NCBI RefSeq assembly: GCF_001665605.1
Contig: NZ_LZSV01000016.1
Coordinates: 62,001-126,000 of the forward strand
DNA: 64,000 nt
From: Mycobacterium sp. 852014-50255_SCH5639931
Lineage (GTDB): Bacteria > Actinomycetota > Actinomycetes > Mycobacteriales > Mycobacteriaceae
Reading direction: 5' to 3'
Shown: positions 1-9,121 of the stretch, piece by piece
Layout of the letters: each line of letters starts with the position of its first letter
How positions within the stretch are numbered: the first letter of the stretch is position 1
Translations under genes and position numbers: made by a program
Notes under the pieces: model-generated
The model's database searches: none
What the model was told of the DNA's origin: nothing
Seen by the model: the letters and a program-made list of their open reading frames with translations, nothing else

Positions 1-1335
1 CGGCGGCACCGGTTGCTGAACCGTCCGGCCGTACTTCGCCTGCAACGAACTGTCTTTCGCCGCCTGCGCGATAGCGTCGGCGCCGATCGAGGCCATCAGC
101 GACCGAGGCACCCGCATCCGGGTCCACGCAACGGGTGTCGGTGCGCCCTTCTCGGACAGCACCGTGACAACGGCCTCACCGATTCCCAGCGACGTCAACG
201 CCGACTCCAGTTCGTACACATCGGTTTTCGGGTAGGTGCGGACGGTCTTGCTCAGCGCTTTCTGATCGTCCGGGGTGAATGCCCGCAGCGCGTGCTGGAT
301 GCGGGCGCCCAGTTGGGAGAGCACGTCGTTGGGGACGTCGGTGGGGAGCTGGGTGCAGAAGAACACCCCCACACCCTTGGAGCGGATCAGCTTGACCGTC
401 TGTTCGACCTGTTCGAGGAAGGCCTTGGAGGCATCGGCGAACAACAGGTGGGCCTCGTCGAAGAAGAAGACCAGCTTGGGCTTGTCGACGTCACCGACCT
501 CCGGCAGCACCGCGAACAGATCGGTCAGTAGCCACATCAGGAAGGTGGAGAAAATGACGGGGCGCAACGACTGACCACTGAACTCCAGCAATGAAATGAT
601 GCCGCGGCCCTGCCCGTCGACGCGCAGCAGATCGTTGGGGTCTAGCTTCGGCTCGCCGAAGAACGTGTCCCCGCCCTCGCCGCCCAGGTTCACCAGTGCC
701 CGCAGGATGACGCCCGCCGTCGTCGGCGACACCCCGCCGAGATCTTTCAGGTCGGCCTTACCCTCCTCGCTGGTCAGGTGGCTGATGACGCCGCGCAGAT
801 CGTCCAGCGTCACCAGCGGACGATTGTTCTCCTTGGCCCAGTGAAAAATCAGTCCCAGCGTCGACTCTTGGGTAGCGTTGAGCCCCAACACTTTCGACAG
901 CAGAACCGGACCGAAGCTGGCGACGGTCGCGCGTACCGGTACGCCCACTCCCCCGGTGCCCAGCGACAGGAACTCGACCGGGAATCCGGTCGCCGCCCAG
1001 TCGTCGCCGGTGTCTTTGGCCCGGGCGGCGGTCTTGTCGTTGCCCTCACCTGGCCGGGCCAGGCCCGAAAGATCGCCCTTCACGTCGGCCATCATCACCG
1101 CAACGCCCGCCGCGCTGAGTTGTTCGGCGATCAGCTGCAGCGTCTTGGTTTTGCCGGTTCCCGTCGCACCGGCCACCAGACCGTGCCGGTTGATCGTGGA
1201 GAGCGGGATGCGGATCTGTGCCGTCGGGTCGGCCGCGCCGTCGACGACGACCGTGCCCAATTCGAGTGCCTGTCCGTCGACGGCATAACCGTCGGCGATC
1301 CGGCGTGCGGGTGTCTCCGCTGATTCGGTGCTCAT
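1..1335 (-). CDS. HerA-like DUF853 ATPase (partial, C-terminus off the window)
   Basis: The reading frame is open from the ATG at 1335 to the left edge of the window (445 codons), so only the C-terminal end is missing. A Walker A motif GATGTGKTKT lies near residues 55-64 and a Walker B-like FFFDEAHLLF near residue 288, followed by QTVKLIRSKGVGVFFCTQ. This is the pattern of the DUF853 / HerA-type helicase group (Rv2510c in M. tuberculosis), cytosolic P-loop ATPases thought to translocate DNA; the cellular role is not established. It is divergent from orn, with about 120 bases between them. A purine-rich GGGGG stretch lies about 10 bases before the start. Family confidence is high, function is inference. 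Confidence 0.88.
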   Translation of the reverse strand, partial: MSTESAETPARRIADGYAVDGQALELGTVVVDGAADPTAQIRIPLSTINRHGLVAGATGTGKTKTLQLIAEQLSAAGVAVMMADVKGDLSGLARPGEGNDKTAARAKDTGDDWAATGFPVEFLSLGTGGVGVPVRATVASFGPVLLSKVLGLNATQESTLGLIFHWAKENNRPLVTLDDLRGVISHLTSEEGKADLKDLGGVSPTTAGVILRALVNLGGEGGDTFFGEPKLDPNDLLRVDGQGRGIISLLEFSGQSLRPVIFSTFLMWLLTDLFAVLPEVGDVDKPKLVFFFDEAHLLFADASKAFLEQVEQTVKLIRSKGVGVFFCTQLPTDVPNDVLSQLGARIQHALRAFTPDDQKALSKTVRTYPKTDVYELESALTSLGIGEAVVTVLSEKGAPTPVAWTRMRVPRSLMASIGADAIAQAAKDSSLQAKYGRTVQQPVPP

Positions 1336-1457
1336 CGTGCTGCGCCCCCCTGTTCTCCAGTGGTTCGGCATGCGGTCCGGCAACGCTCACACTACTTCTC
1401 CGGCGGAGTCGGGGGTGACGGACAACGTGAGCGCCACTTGGGCCTAGTCTGAGCGCT

Positions 1458-2105
1458 GTGCGAGACGAGTTGGTGTGGATCGACTGCGAGATGACCGGGC
1501 TGAACCTCGGCTCGGACAAGTTGATCGAAATCGCGGCCCTGGTCACCGACGCCGATTTGAACATCCTGGGCGACGGCGTCGACGTGGTGATCCACGCCGA
1601 CGATGCGGCGCTGTCGTCGATGATCGAGGTCGTCACCGAAATGCACTCGCGTTCCGGGTTGATCGACGAGGTGCGGGCGTCCACCGTCGACCTGGCGACC
1701 GCCGAGGCCATGGTGCTCGATTACGTCGGCAAGCACGTCAAGCAACCCAAGACGGCGCCACTGGCGGGCAATTCCATCGCCACCGACCGCGCGTTCATTG
1801 CCCGCGACATGCCCGCGCTGGACTCGTTCCTGCACTACCGGATGATCGACGTGAGCTCGATCAAGGAGCTCTGCCGACGTTGGTATCCGCGGATTTACTT
1901 CGGCCAGCCGGTCAAGGGACTCGCCCATCGGGCGCTGGCCGACATCCACGAATCGATCCGCGAGCTGAAGTTCTACCGCCGGACGGCGTTCGTCGCCCCG
2001 CCGGGGCCGTCTACCAGCGAAATCGAGGCCGTCGTGGCCGATCTGGACGGCACGCCGGGCCCGTCCGGAGCAATTGATTCGGCGACCGAGCCACCGAACC
2101 GCTAA
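1458..2105 (+). CDS. orn: Oligoribonuclease
   Basis: Predicted 3'-5' exoribonuclease that degrades 2-5 nt RNA remnants (and pGpG) to mononucleotides in the cytosol. The protein is 215 aa and begins at GTG with [15 protein letters not shown]9 and E11 are the first two metal-binding acidic residues of the DEDDh nuclease family. [10 protein letters not shown] and [11 protein letters not shown] supply the remaining acidic residues and the histidine. Length and motifs match actinobacterial Orn, with a slightly long acidic/Pro-rich C-terminal tail. It is followed at once by tRNA-His, the same order as Rv2511-hisT in M. tuberculosis. Confidence 0.95.
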   Translation: MRDELVWIDCEMTGLNLGSDKLIEIAALVTDADLNILGDGVDVVIHADDAALSSMIEVVTEMHSRSGLIDEVRASTVDLATAEAMVLDYVGKHVKQPKTAPLAGNSIATDRAFIARDMPALDSFLHYRMIDVSSIKELCRRWYPRIYFGQPVKGLAHRALADIHESIRELKFYRRTAFVAPPGPSTSEIEAVVADLDGTPGPSGAIDSATEPPNR

Positions 2106-2150
2106 TATCGACAGTCGCTGCTCGTGGGCCCCGGCCCGGCGGCGGCCATG

Positions 2151-2226
2151 GTGGGTGTAGTTCAGTTGGTAGAGCGTCAGGTTGTGATCCTGAATGTCGC
2201 GGGTTCGAGTCCCGTCACTCACCCCA
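2151..2226 (+). tRNA. hisT: tRNA-His (GTG)
   Basis: A cloverleaf can be drawn by hand. The acceptor stem is GTGGGTG pairing with CACTCAC (one G-T wobble). The anticodon loop TTGTGAT reads GTG, and the T-arm is GCGGG/CCCGT around TTCGAGT. The discriminator is C at 2223 and CCA is encoded at 2224-2226. Base 2150 is G, able to pair with C73 as the G-1 identity element of tRNA-His. Confidence 0.96.
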
Positions 2227-2319
2227 ATCGGTTGGGAGGCGTTGTCGCTTCCCGACCGCCTGGGCGTAATCGACCCAGCGCAATGCGATCGCGCCCCTAC
2301 GCAGGAGGGACAGCGGCCC

Positions 2320-2730
2320 GTGCCGCCGAATCATCGTCGGATACGCCGCCCCCTTGCCCGGCGAGCGGCCATCGCGGGCTGCGCTGTTCTTCTGGCCGGC
2401 TGTGGGGGATCGAGCCACACGGCGACCACCGTCACCTCGACGCTGCCCGCAGCGACCAAGACGGTGACCGTGACCGTCGCGCCGCCACCGCCGCCGGGGC
2501 CCAAAACGACCATCGCGGCGAATGGCACGTTCATCGTCGGCAGCGATATCGCACCGGGCACCTACCGCAGCGCCGGCAATTACGGATGCTATTGGGCGAG
2601 GCTGCGCAGCCTGGACACCGGCGACATCATCGACAACAACGTCAACGACGGTCCCCAGGCGGTGCAGATTCTGCCGACCGATCGCGCCTTCATGACCAGG
2701 AACTGCGCAGCCTGGCAGAAGGTCGGCTGA
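2320..2730 (+). CDS. Secreted lipoprotein with GTYR/CYW C-terminal domain
   Basis: A 136-aa protein. I chose the GTG at 2320 because GGAGGGA (2304-2310) sits 9 bases upstream, whereas longer in-frame starts would run into tRNA-His. The N-terminus is basic (RRIRRPLARR), followed by a hydrophobic stretch and a lipobox LLAGC with C28 as the expected lipidated cysteine. A Thr-rich and Pro-rich linker follows. The C-terminal domain contains GTFIVGSDIAPGTYRSAG and GCYWARL, a signature seen in several actinobacterial exported proteins of unknown function. Its position next to tRNA-His suggests the Rv2513 slot, but I cannot confirm orthology. Confidence 0.8.
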   Translation: MPPNHRRIRRPLARRAAIAGCAVLLAGCGGSSHTATTVTSTLPAATKTVTVTVAPPPPPGPKTTIAANGTFIVGSDIAPGTYRSAGNYGCYWARLRSLDTGDIIDNNVNDGPQAVQILPTDRAFMTRNCAAWQKVG

Positions 2731-2737
2731 TCGCGCG

Positions 2738-3934
2738 TCAGGTGTTGGCGTTGCCCGCTTTCCACTGCGGCCAGGGCACGTTCCAGTCACCTAGCCCCTC
2801 GGTGCCAGGCAGCGTCGGCCCCACGGTGTTGATGACCTCGACGATGTCGCCGCTCTTGCTGTGGTCGTAGAACCACTCCGCATTGCTGGGGCTCACGTTC
2901 AGGCACCCGTGGCTGGTGTTGGTATGTCCCTGTGCGCCGACCGACCACGGCGCGGAGTGCACGAACACGCCGCTGTAGGACATCTGGGTAGCCCAGTCGA
3001 CTTCGGTGCGATATCCGTTGGGCGAGTTGACCGGAACGCCGTACGTCGACGAATCCATGATGATGTGCTTGAACCGGCCGCCAATGATGTAGAACCCGTT
3101 GGCAGTCGGCGTGCTGTCCTTACCCATCGACGTCGGCATCGTCTTGACCACTTCGCCGTTGACGCGCACGGTCACCGTCTTGGTGGTGTCATCGGCCGTC
3201 GAAATGACCTCGTCGCCAATGGTGAAGTGGGTCTTGACGCTGTCCTCGCCGAACATTCCGTCACCCAGGTCGACGCCGTAGGTGTTGACCGCCACATCGA
3301 CGGTCGTTCCCGATTTCCAGAAATGCTCTGGGCGCCAACGTACTTCGCGATTGTTGAGCCAGTAGAACGCACCCTCTACGGGTGGGTTGGTGGTGATCGT
3401 GATGGCCTTCTGCGCCGCGGCGCGGTTGGCGATGTTCTCGTCGAAGCGGATCGCCACCGACTCGCCGACGCCGACGACATCGCCGTCGCCCGGGTTGACG
3501 TACGGCATGGTCAGATGGGCGGGTGAGCTGGTCTGGAAGGTCATCTGCCGATTTGCCGCGCCACCCATGCCCAGTGCTTTGGCGCTCAGCGTGTAGCGCC
3601 GGTTGTAGCCGAGCTGCTCGGTGGTCGACCAGCGCAGCCCGTCGGGGCTGAGTTGGCCGCTGATCGACCTGCCGTTCTCGTTGACCATGGTGACCGATGC
3701 AAGGACGCCGTCCGCGACGCTCACTGTCACCGGTGAATCGACGGTGACGCCGACGGCGCCGTCGGTCACCGAGGCGGTGAGCTTCGGGACGAGCAGATCG
3801 GCAAACGGAGTGCCCTTGTCGAAGATCACCTTCTGCGGCGCCGCGGTGTTGCCGCCGCCGCAGGCAACGCCGAAGACAGCAACCGAAGCGATCGCGGCAG
3901 CCAGCCACGATCGTCGTTTGCGCAAAGGCGTCAT
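2738..3934 (-). CDS. ldtB: L,D-transpeptidase LdtB (LppS)
   Basis: Periplasmic lipoprotein that makes 3-3 (mDap-mDap) crosslinks in peptidoglycan, the classical carbapenem target LdtMt2 (Rv2518c). The start at 3934 is chosen because GGAAGG lies 7-8 bases upstream; the frame stays open to 3991 but without a better site. A lipobox (FGVAC) follows the signal region, then two Ig-like domains and the YkuD catalytic domain. The active-site motif SHGCLNVSP and the upstream HSAPW are intact. The length of 398 aa is close to the roughly 408 aa of the M. tuberculosis protein, and many stretches match what I recall of it. Confidence 0.96.
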   Translation of the reverse strand: MTPLRKRRSWLAAAIASVAVFGVACGGGNTAAPQKVIFDKGTPFADLLVPKLTASVTDGAVGVTVDSPVTVSVADGVLASVTMVNENGRSISGQLSPDGLRWSTTEQLGYNRRYTLSAKALGMGGAANRQMTFQTSSPAHLTMPYVNPGDGDVVGVGESVAIRFDENIANRAAAQKAITITTNPPVEGAFYWLNNREVRWRPEHFWKSGTTVDVAVNTYGVDLGDGMFGEDSVKTHFTIGDEVISTADDTTKTVTVRVNGEVVKTMPTSMGKDSTPTANGFYIIGGRFKHIIMDSSTYGVPVNSPNGYRTEVDWATQMSYSGVFVHSAPWSVGAQGHTNTSHGCLNVSPSNAEWFYDHSKSGDIVEVINTVGPTLPGTEGLGDWNVPWPQWKAGNANT

Positions 3935-4387
3935 CGACCGACCTTCCATGAAATTTGATGAGTTGGTCACCGCTGACCAGAAACAGTGCATGAATTGTAA
4001 TGGGTTTTTGGGCGCTCACGTGCCGTCCTCGGCAGGTCCACGATCCGGTGTCACGCGATCGTGACGAATTGCGCCGTCAGGCCATTTCAGCCGGGTCTTC
4101 AGGCCGGTTGATCGACCGTCTCGTGGAGTTCGGCGTCGCCGGACCACAGAACTGCGGCCGGGTGCGATACACGACTTGGATGCCGCCTTTCGCACCGACC
4201 GGGCACCGTACTGCGGGACGCTGTTCTGAGCACGCTGCGCTGCAGGCCATTTCGTCGATCGAGGTGACCGGAGCGTCCGGGCGGGGGCCTGCCATCTTCT
4301 CGGTGGCTACGCTGGAGAGGATTCCAAGGATTTCACTCCGCGGCAGGACGCCTGTTATTGTCGCGTACGCGGTCTCGACCGTCGAAA
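3935..4387. other. Intergenic region upstream of ldtB and tRNA-Lys
   Basis: About 450 bases hold the ldtB promoter side and the region before tRNA-Lys. Short frames exist (for example 4077-4295 on the minus strand), but they have Arg/Pro-rich translations typical of GC-rich shadow frames and no convincing ribosome site. I see no gene here. The sequence GCGATCGTGACG near 4056 is a small partial palindrome without an assigned role. Confidence 0.5.
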
Positions 4388-4460
<73 letters not shown>

Positions 4461-4478
4461 CAACCCATAACCCGAGGT

Positions 4479-4495
4479 CAGAAAAACTTTTTCTG
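4479..4495. repeat. AT-rich inverted repeat after tRNA-Lys
   Basis: CAGAAAAACTTTTTCTG is an 8-1-8 perfect inverted repeat 18 bases past the tRNA-Lys 3' end. It could act in tRNA 3'-end formation or termination, or mark an old integration site. It lacks the GC stem of a standard intrinsic terminator. Confidence 0.35.
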
Positions 4496-4677
4496 GACTT
4501 TGGTGTTTGGCGACATGCCGGGCACCGGTTCGGTGAACATCCCCCACGCTGGGGCGGGCGGCCCCTGCAGCAATGGCACGCCGGTGCGTTGTCTTTAACT
4601 TGAACGACTATTCGACCCCATGCCGTCGTACCCGCCGCAGGCGATGATGGTGGGGATGAGGGCAGCGCCAATCGAAT

Positions 4678-4887
4678 TCAGTCGGACGGCATTCCCATGC
4701 ATCGTCTCCAATCGGGGTTTTGGGGGTCCCCGTTATATAGGGCGGCGCAGTTTCGTGGGGCGTTGCTTGTCGGGGTCGGGTCGGGGCTGGCTTTGGATTC
4801 GCTATGGCAGCCGCCGACTACCGTCGCCACCGCCGCTAGAGCGACCAGCGCGAACGCGGCGCGCTGGGTTGACCGCAGAACGGACAT
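4678..4887 (-). CDS. Small putative lipoprotein
   Basis: A 69-aa protein. The ATG at 4887 is preceded by GGGAGG at about 6 bases, a good ribosome site. The N-terminus is SVLRSTQRAAF, then a hydrophobic segment and a lipobox-like VVGGC with the cysteine near residue 26. The mature part is short and Ser/Pro-rich, with two further cysteines in NCAALYNGDPQNPDWRRC. This suggests a secreted, membrane-anchored small protein, possibly with one disulfide. No family is recognised. Confidence 0.6.
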   Translation of the reverse strand: MSVLRSTQRAAFALVALAAVATVVGGCHSESKASPDPTPTSNAPRNCAALYNGDPQNPDWRRCMGMPSD

Positions 4888-5124
4888 GCATACCTCCCGA
4901 GGGCGATGTCGACATCCGGTCGACGCGGTGACGGACTGACCTAGAGGGAACCCGACCAAACCGGGCGAGCTTGCTGCGCTACTTGCCGATGACGAGATTT
5001 GGGCGCGTGAAACTAATCAGAGCGCCAATAACTTGCAGCATGCCACAGCAAACCCCGTGGCGGTATCTGTATCACGCGCGCTGGTCCGGACGGCGTGCGA
5101 CTTCAGCCCGTCCATGCATAGCGA

Positions 5125-5919
5125 CTACGTCGGTGGGGCCGAGAGGGCCTGGATGACCGCATTCAGCGGCTCCGGCGAGGTCGCAGTGTCGCCGATATAC
5201 GGATGGGCGAGTTCCAAGACGAGAAACAGGTCGGTGGCCAGCAGCACGGCCACAGTCGCGACCAACGAGTAGTGAATGACGGGGTTTTCGACGCTGTAGA
5301 CGATGACGCAGCCAAGTACCAGCCCGCTGAGCAGGAAGAAGACTATCCACATCGACGAGGGCAGCCCGTTTGCAGTGCGAGCCCGGATCAGCCGATCCGT
5401 GCGTGCCTGACCGATCTTGTCAAGGGAGTCGGAAGACGCAGCGAGAGAAGCCTTTTGGATATCGGTGCGCGGCTGAACTACCTGATATGCGGCGCGAAGG
5501 CGCTGCAGCGCCTGGCCGGCCGCAGGGTAGGCGTGGCCGTTGGCGGCCATCGGCCACTCAGCTACGGCCGCGCGTTCATAGTCCAGCAGCGCTTGGCGGA
5601 TTCGGTCGCTGTCAGCCTTGTCGAACACGGTGAGGCCGTTGGCCAGCTGTACCCCAGTCGTGCCCTCGGCCCGCATCGCGTCGTCCGCATTATTGTTCTG
5701 ACCCCACATCGCGGTAACGATGAAACCTGTGAAAAACGCGTACACGAACCCGACCAACAAGAAGGCGAACTGCGTGACCTCGCTGCGCTCGTCCCCCCTC
5801 AGGCCGGGAAATCGATGCCGGACATACACCAGGGCGAGCACTGCTGCGCCCGCGATGAGGACGTTGAGCCCGACTAACAGCAACCACGACGGGACATTGC
5901 TCACGATCCAACCACTCAC
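5125..5919 (-). CDS. DUF4239 membrane protein
   Basis: A 264-aa protein. The GTG at 5919 has GGAG 8 bases upstream and is preferred over longer in-frame starts. Two N-terminal membrane helices (WLLLVGLNVLIAGAAVLALVYV and a second near FAFLLVGFVYAFFTGFIV) flank a soluble segment with the motif AEGTTGVQLANGL and YERAAVAEWPMAANG. Two more helices sit at the C-terminus (SMWIVFFLLSGLVLGCVIV and YSLVATVAVLLATDLFLVLEL). This layout fits the DUF4239 family of bacterial integral membrane proteins of unknown function. It is separated by about 390 bases from the next gene and appears monocistronic. Confidence 0.78.
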   Translation of the reverse strand: MSGWIVSNVPSWLLLVGLNVLIAGAAVLALVYVRHRFPGLRGDERSEVTQFAFLLVGFVYAFFTGFIVTAMWGQNNNADDAMRAEGTTGVQLANGLTVFDKADSDRIRQALLDYERAAVAEWPMAANGHAYPAAGQALQRLRAAYQVVQPRTDIQKASLAASSDSLDKIGQARTDRLIRARTANGLPSSMWIVFFLLSGLVLGCVIVYSVENPVIHYSLVATVAVLLATDLFLVLELAHPYIGDTATSPEPLNAVIQALSAPPT

Positions 5920-6308
5920 AAGCCACACTCCTCGAGACCACACCCCGAAAACCCGGGCGGAGATGGAAAATTGGGCCAGTCGTGGATACGCGGCCGGCCG
6001 TTCGACTCTAGGCGTGTGTCCACCGCGCGACGTCCACTTCGGCCACATTCTGCCCGGTTTCCGGAGTTTGCTGAAAACAATCCATCCAGGCGTCTAGGGT
6101 CCGTGGTGCCCCTTGATGGAAGGTGACGCGGCGAACGGGGCAAAACCTTCGACGGCGCCCGGAGAGGCACGCGTCCCAACCTGATCGCCCGCCTGCTTGA
6201 TCGCAACGGCGCGGCGTACTTCTCAAGAATGCTGATCTTCAACCGCGGCGTGCTGGAGACCGGGCCCTCAGACGCCGATCCCTTCGCAGCGAATTCAGGA
6301 GTGACGGA
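5920..6308. other. Intergenic region with a possible truncated reading frame
   Basis: About 390 bases between the DUF4239 gene and the flavoenzyme. On the plus strand a frame without a good start runs from 6127 to the stop TGA at 6310-6312, which overlaps the downstream ATG as ATGA. It encodes about 61 residues ending GPSDADPFAANSGVTE. This could be the tail of a gene whose 5' part was lost, but there is no start codon before 6229 and no recognisable family. Nothing else is seen. Confidence 0.3.
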
Positions 6309-7634
6309 ATGACTAGCAAGCTGACGGGCGAGGTGGTGCGCGCGGGCGACCCCGGCTACGAGGCAGCGCGGGTGGGCTGGAATCGCCTGTATTCGCGCTA
6401 CCCCGAGGCAATCGTGTTCTGCGCCGACACACAGGACGTGGTCAACGCGGTCGGGTGGGCGCGCGAGGAGGGCATAGCCCTGCGTGCCCGCAGCGGGCGC
6501 CACAGCCTTGACGGCTGGTCCTCGATCGACGGCGGCCTGGTTGTCGACGTCAGTCGCATGAAGAGCGTCACGATCGACGAAACGGCGCGCACGGCGACGG
6601 TCGGCACCGGGCTCACGCAGAAGGAGATCGTCCCGGCTCTCGGGCAGCGCGGCTTTGTCATTCCGACCGGCTCGGAGGGGGGCGTCGGGCTCGGCGGCGT
6701 GGTTCTCGGCGGCGGCTTCGGATTACTCACGCGCAGTTTGGGATTGGCGTCCGACAACCTGCTCGCGGCCGAGATGGTGGTGGCCGACGGCCCGCGCTCG
6801 GCGAAGGTTGTCGAGGCCTCCGAACACAGCAACGCCGACCTGCTGTGGGCGTGCCGCGGCGGGGGCGGCGGCAACTTCGGGATCGCCACGTCATACACGC
6901 TGAAGCTGCACGAGCTCTCGCGGGTCGACTTCGCGATTGTCAGGTGGACCGGTCTCGACGATCTGGGCGCGATCCTTCGCACGTGGCAGCGTGACGCTCC
7001 GATCGCCGACGAGCGCCTGACCAGTGCCCTGGAGGCGGGCTCCGCCGCGGTGGAGCTCTCGGCGGTGCTACACGGCGGCTCACGCGAAGAACTGGACGCC
7101 GAGCTGCGTTCGCTACTGGCGATCGGCAAGCCCGAGGTGACCTACACGAACGAGGCCTGGCCGACCATCTACGGAAATATCGACAGGGCGGCGGATCTCC
7201 CGTTCTGGAAGTTCTACTCTCAGTTCGTCACTCGCCCATTCCCCGATGAGGCGATTGACCTGGTCGTTCGCTTCATGGCGAACACACCCAGCGCGCCGAG
7301 CAATTTCTTCTGTTCGAGTTTCGGCGGGGCCGTGCGCCACGCCCCGCCCGGCGGGTCGGCGTTCCCGCACCGTGACGCGCTGTTCTACTGCGAGCCCGGC
7401 GCGGCTTGGGACGACCCCGCGCTGAACTCGAAGGCTCTAGGCTGGGCCGTCGACTTCTGGCGCGCACTGCGCCCCTTCGGCGACGGCGCCTACGTCAACG
7501 TCCCTAATGCTCCCGCGTCCGACTGGGAGCGTGAGTATTACGGCTCCAACTGCGAACGGCTCCGCGAGGTTAAAGCCAAGTACGACCCGGCGAACGTTTT
7601 CTGCTTCGAGCAGAGCGTGCCTCCCGCCGGCTGA
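6309..7634 (+). CDS. FAD-linked oxidoreductase, berberine-bridge (PCMH) type
   Basis: Secondary-metabolism style flavoprotein oxidase or dehydrogenase, 441 aa, with AGGAG 7 bases before the ATG. The N-terminal PCMH FAD-binding domain contains RARSGRHSLDGWS, whose histidine corresponds to the residue that carries FAD covalently, and VVLGGGFGLLTRSLGLASDN. The second, cysteinyl FAD link of bicovalent members is not seen (SEGGVGLGG holds no Cys), so a singly linked flavin is expected. The C-terminal BBE signature is YYGSNCERLREVKAKYDP ending in FEQSVPP. Substrate is unknown. Its 3' end overlaps the end of the convergent MFS gene by 97 bases. Confidence 0.88.
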   Translation: MTSKLTGEVVRAGDPGYEAARVGWNRLYSRYPEAIVFCADTQDVVNAVGWAREEGIALRARSGRHSLDGWSSIDGGLVVDVSRMKSVTIDETARTATVGTGLTQKEIVPALGQRGFVIPTGSEGGVGLGGVVLGGGFGLLTRSLGLASDNLLAAEMVVADGPRSAKVVEASEHSNADLLWACRGGGGGNFGIATSYTLKLHELSRVDFAIVRWTGLDDLGAILRTWQRDAPIADERLTSALEAGSAAVELSAVLHGGSREELDAELRSLLAIGKPEVTYTNEAWPTIYGNIDRAADLPFWKFYSQFVTRPFPDEAIDLVVRFMANTPSAPSNFFCSSFGGAVRHAPPGGSAFPHRDALFYCEPGAAWDDPALNSKALGWAVDFWRALRPFGDGAYVNVPNAPASDWEREYYGSNCERLREVKAKYDPANVFCFEQSVPPAG

Positions 7635-9121
7635 CCCGGTTGTGGCGTCGGAACTGGCTCGAGCAGCAGCCACACCGCCACCGCCGACGCGAGCAGCAGC
7701 GCCGAGCCGACCCCCGCGGCGATGGCCAGCCCGTCGGTGAATGCTGCCTTCGCGGCGGCCAACAAGCTTCGTGCCTTCTCGGCAGGCAGACTTCTCGCAG
7801 CCACGGTCGCAGCGGCAAGCGAATTCCGCGCTTGCGACGCCACGGCATCCGCGGCGCCGGACGGAATTTCCAGCCCGCGGTAGACCGCGCTGACGATGGA
7901 TCCAAGTGCCGCGATGCCGAGCGCCGAGCCGAGCTCATAGGCGGTCTCCGAAACCGCCGCTGCCGCGCCGGCTCGGTCCGGCATGACGCTGGCGATCACG
8001 ACGTCGCTCGCCGCGGTGAAAGCCAGTCCGAGGCCGACGCCGACGACAAAGAGTGCGACGCCGAGCTGCGGATAGCCGGTGGATGGGCTGATCAGCGTCA
8101 GCGACGCCATCGCGCCACCGACCAACGCCAGACCGGTCGCGAGGACCGCGCGCTGCGACCAGTGGCGCACGGCGACACCGGCCAACAGGCCGAACACGGT
8201 CGCGGCGACCGCGGCGGGCAGTTCGGCCATCCCGGCCCTCAGCGGGCTGTATCCCTGAACCAGTTGAAAGAATTGCGACAGGAAGAACACCAGGCCCGAA
8301 AGGCCAAGCACGGAAAGCAGATTAGCGGCGACGACACCTGAAAACGCGCGATTGGCGAAAAGCCGTACGTCGATCAACGGTGTGTTCAGCCTGAGCTGCC
8401 GCCGGACGAACACCGTCAGCGCCGCGGCGCCGACGACACCGGCCGCCGCCACTTGCACCCGAAGCCCATTGGTGGCACCTTCCTTGCCGGCGTAGACGAC
8501 GCCAAGCATGCCGACGAGCGCCAGCGTGACGCTGGGCAGGTCCCACGGCCCCGGCGTAGGGTCGCGCTGTTCCGGCAACAAGACGATGCCGCCGACAAGG
8601 AGCATGAGCATCACCGGGACGTTGATCAAAAACACTGAGCCCCACCAGAAGTGCTCCAGGAGTAGCCCACCCACCACCGGGCCCATTGCGGTACCCGCCG
8701 AGAACATGGCGGCCCACACGCCCACAGCCACGCTGCGTTGCCGTGGTTGGGGAAACAGGCCGCGGATCAACGCCAGGGTCGACGGTGCCAACACCGCCCC
8801 CGCCACGCCCAGCAGTGCCCGCGCGCCGATCAGCAGGATGGCGGTCGGGGCATATGCCGTCGCCGCCGATATGCAAGCGAATGCCGTTGCGCTGCAGAGT
8901 AACAGCTTCTTGTGGCCGATCCGGTCGCCGAGGCTGCCCATCGTGATAAGCAGACCAGCCAGCACGAAGGAGTAAATATCGCCGATCCACAAGACCTGCG
9001 TCGCCGTCGCCCCGAGATCGGTGATTATCAGCGGGGTGGCGACGGCCAGTACCGTGCCATCGACGCCGATCACCAGCACTCCGAGGCTGAGCACCCCGAG
9101 TGCCAACCCACCCCGGGTCAT
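7538..9121 (-). CDS. MFS drug:H+ antiporter, DHA2 (EmrB/QacA, LfrA-like)
   Basis: A 527-aa inner-membrane efflux transporter of the 14-helix DHA2 family. Motif A is GSLGDRIGHKKLLL and motif C is GTAMGPVVGGLLLEHFWWGS. The ATG at 9121 overlaps the TetR stop as ATGA, so the two are translationally coupled. The arrangement resembles lfrR-lfrA of M. smegmatis, which exports cationic drugs and fluoroquinolones; substrate here is inference. The last ~31 residues (after GQPAGG) are encoded antisense to the flavoenzyme gene and look like a read-through tail rather than a native C-terminus. Confidence 0.88.
   Translation of the reverse strand: MTRGGLALGVLSLGVLVIGVDGTVLAVATPLIITDLGATATQVLWIGDIYSFVLAGLLITMGSLGDRIGHKKLLLCSATAFACISAATAYAPTAILLIGARALLGVAGAVLAPSTLALIRGLFPQPRQRSVAVGVWAAMFSAGTAMGPVVGGLLLEHFWWGSVFLINVPVMLMLLVGGIVLLPEQRDPTPGPWDLPSVTLALVGMLGVVYAGKEGATNGLRVQVAAAGVVGAAALTVFVRRQLRLNTPLIDVRLFANRAFSGVVAANLLSVLGLSGLVFFLSQFFQLVQGYSPLRAGMAELPAAVAATVFGLLAGVAVRHWSQRAVLATGLALVGGAMASLTLISPSTGYPQLGVALFVVGVGLGLAFTAASDVVIASVMPDRAGAAAAVSETAYELGSALGIAALGSIVSAVYRGLEIPSGAADAVASQARNSLAAATVAARSLPAEKARSLLAAAKAAFTDGLAIAAGVGSALLLASAVAVWLLLEPVPTPQPGQPAGGTLCSKQKTFAGSYLALTSRSRSQLEP

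Noticed and set aside
4077..4295. 72-codon minus frame between ldtB and tRNA-Lys
   Set aside because: No ribosome site, no recognisable domain and biased composition; kept as intergenic.
4479..4495. AT-rich dyad after tRNA-Lys as a phage attachment site
   Set aside because: No matching copy of the tRNA 3' end or of the dyad was noticed in the window, and no integrase is nearby.
5203..5877. 224-codon plus frame opposite the DUF4239 gene
   Set aside because: Complement of the membrane-protein gene; no hydrophobic or catalytic pattern of its own.
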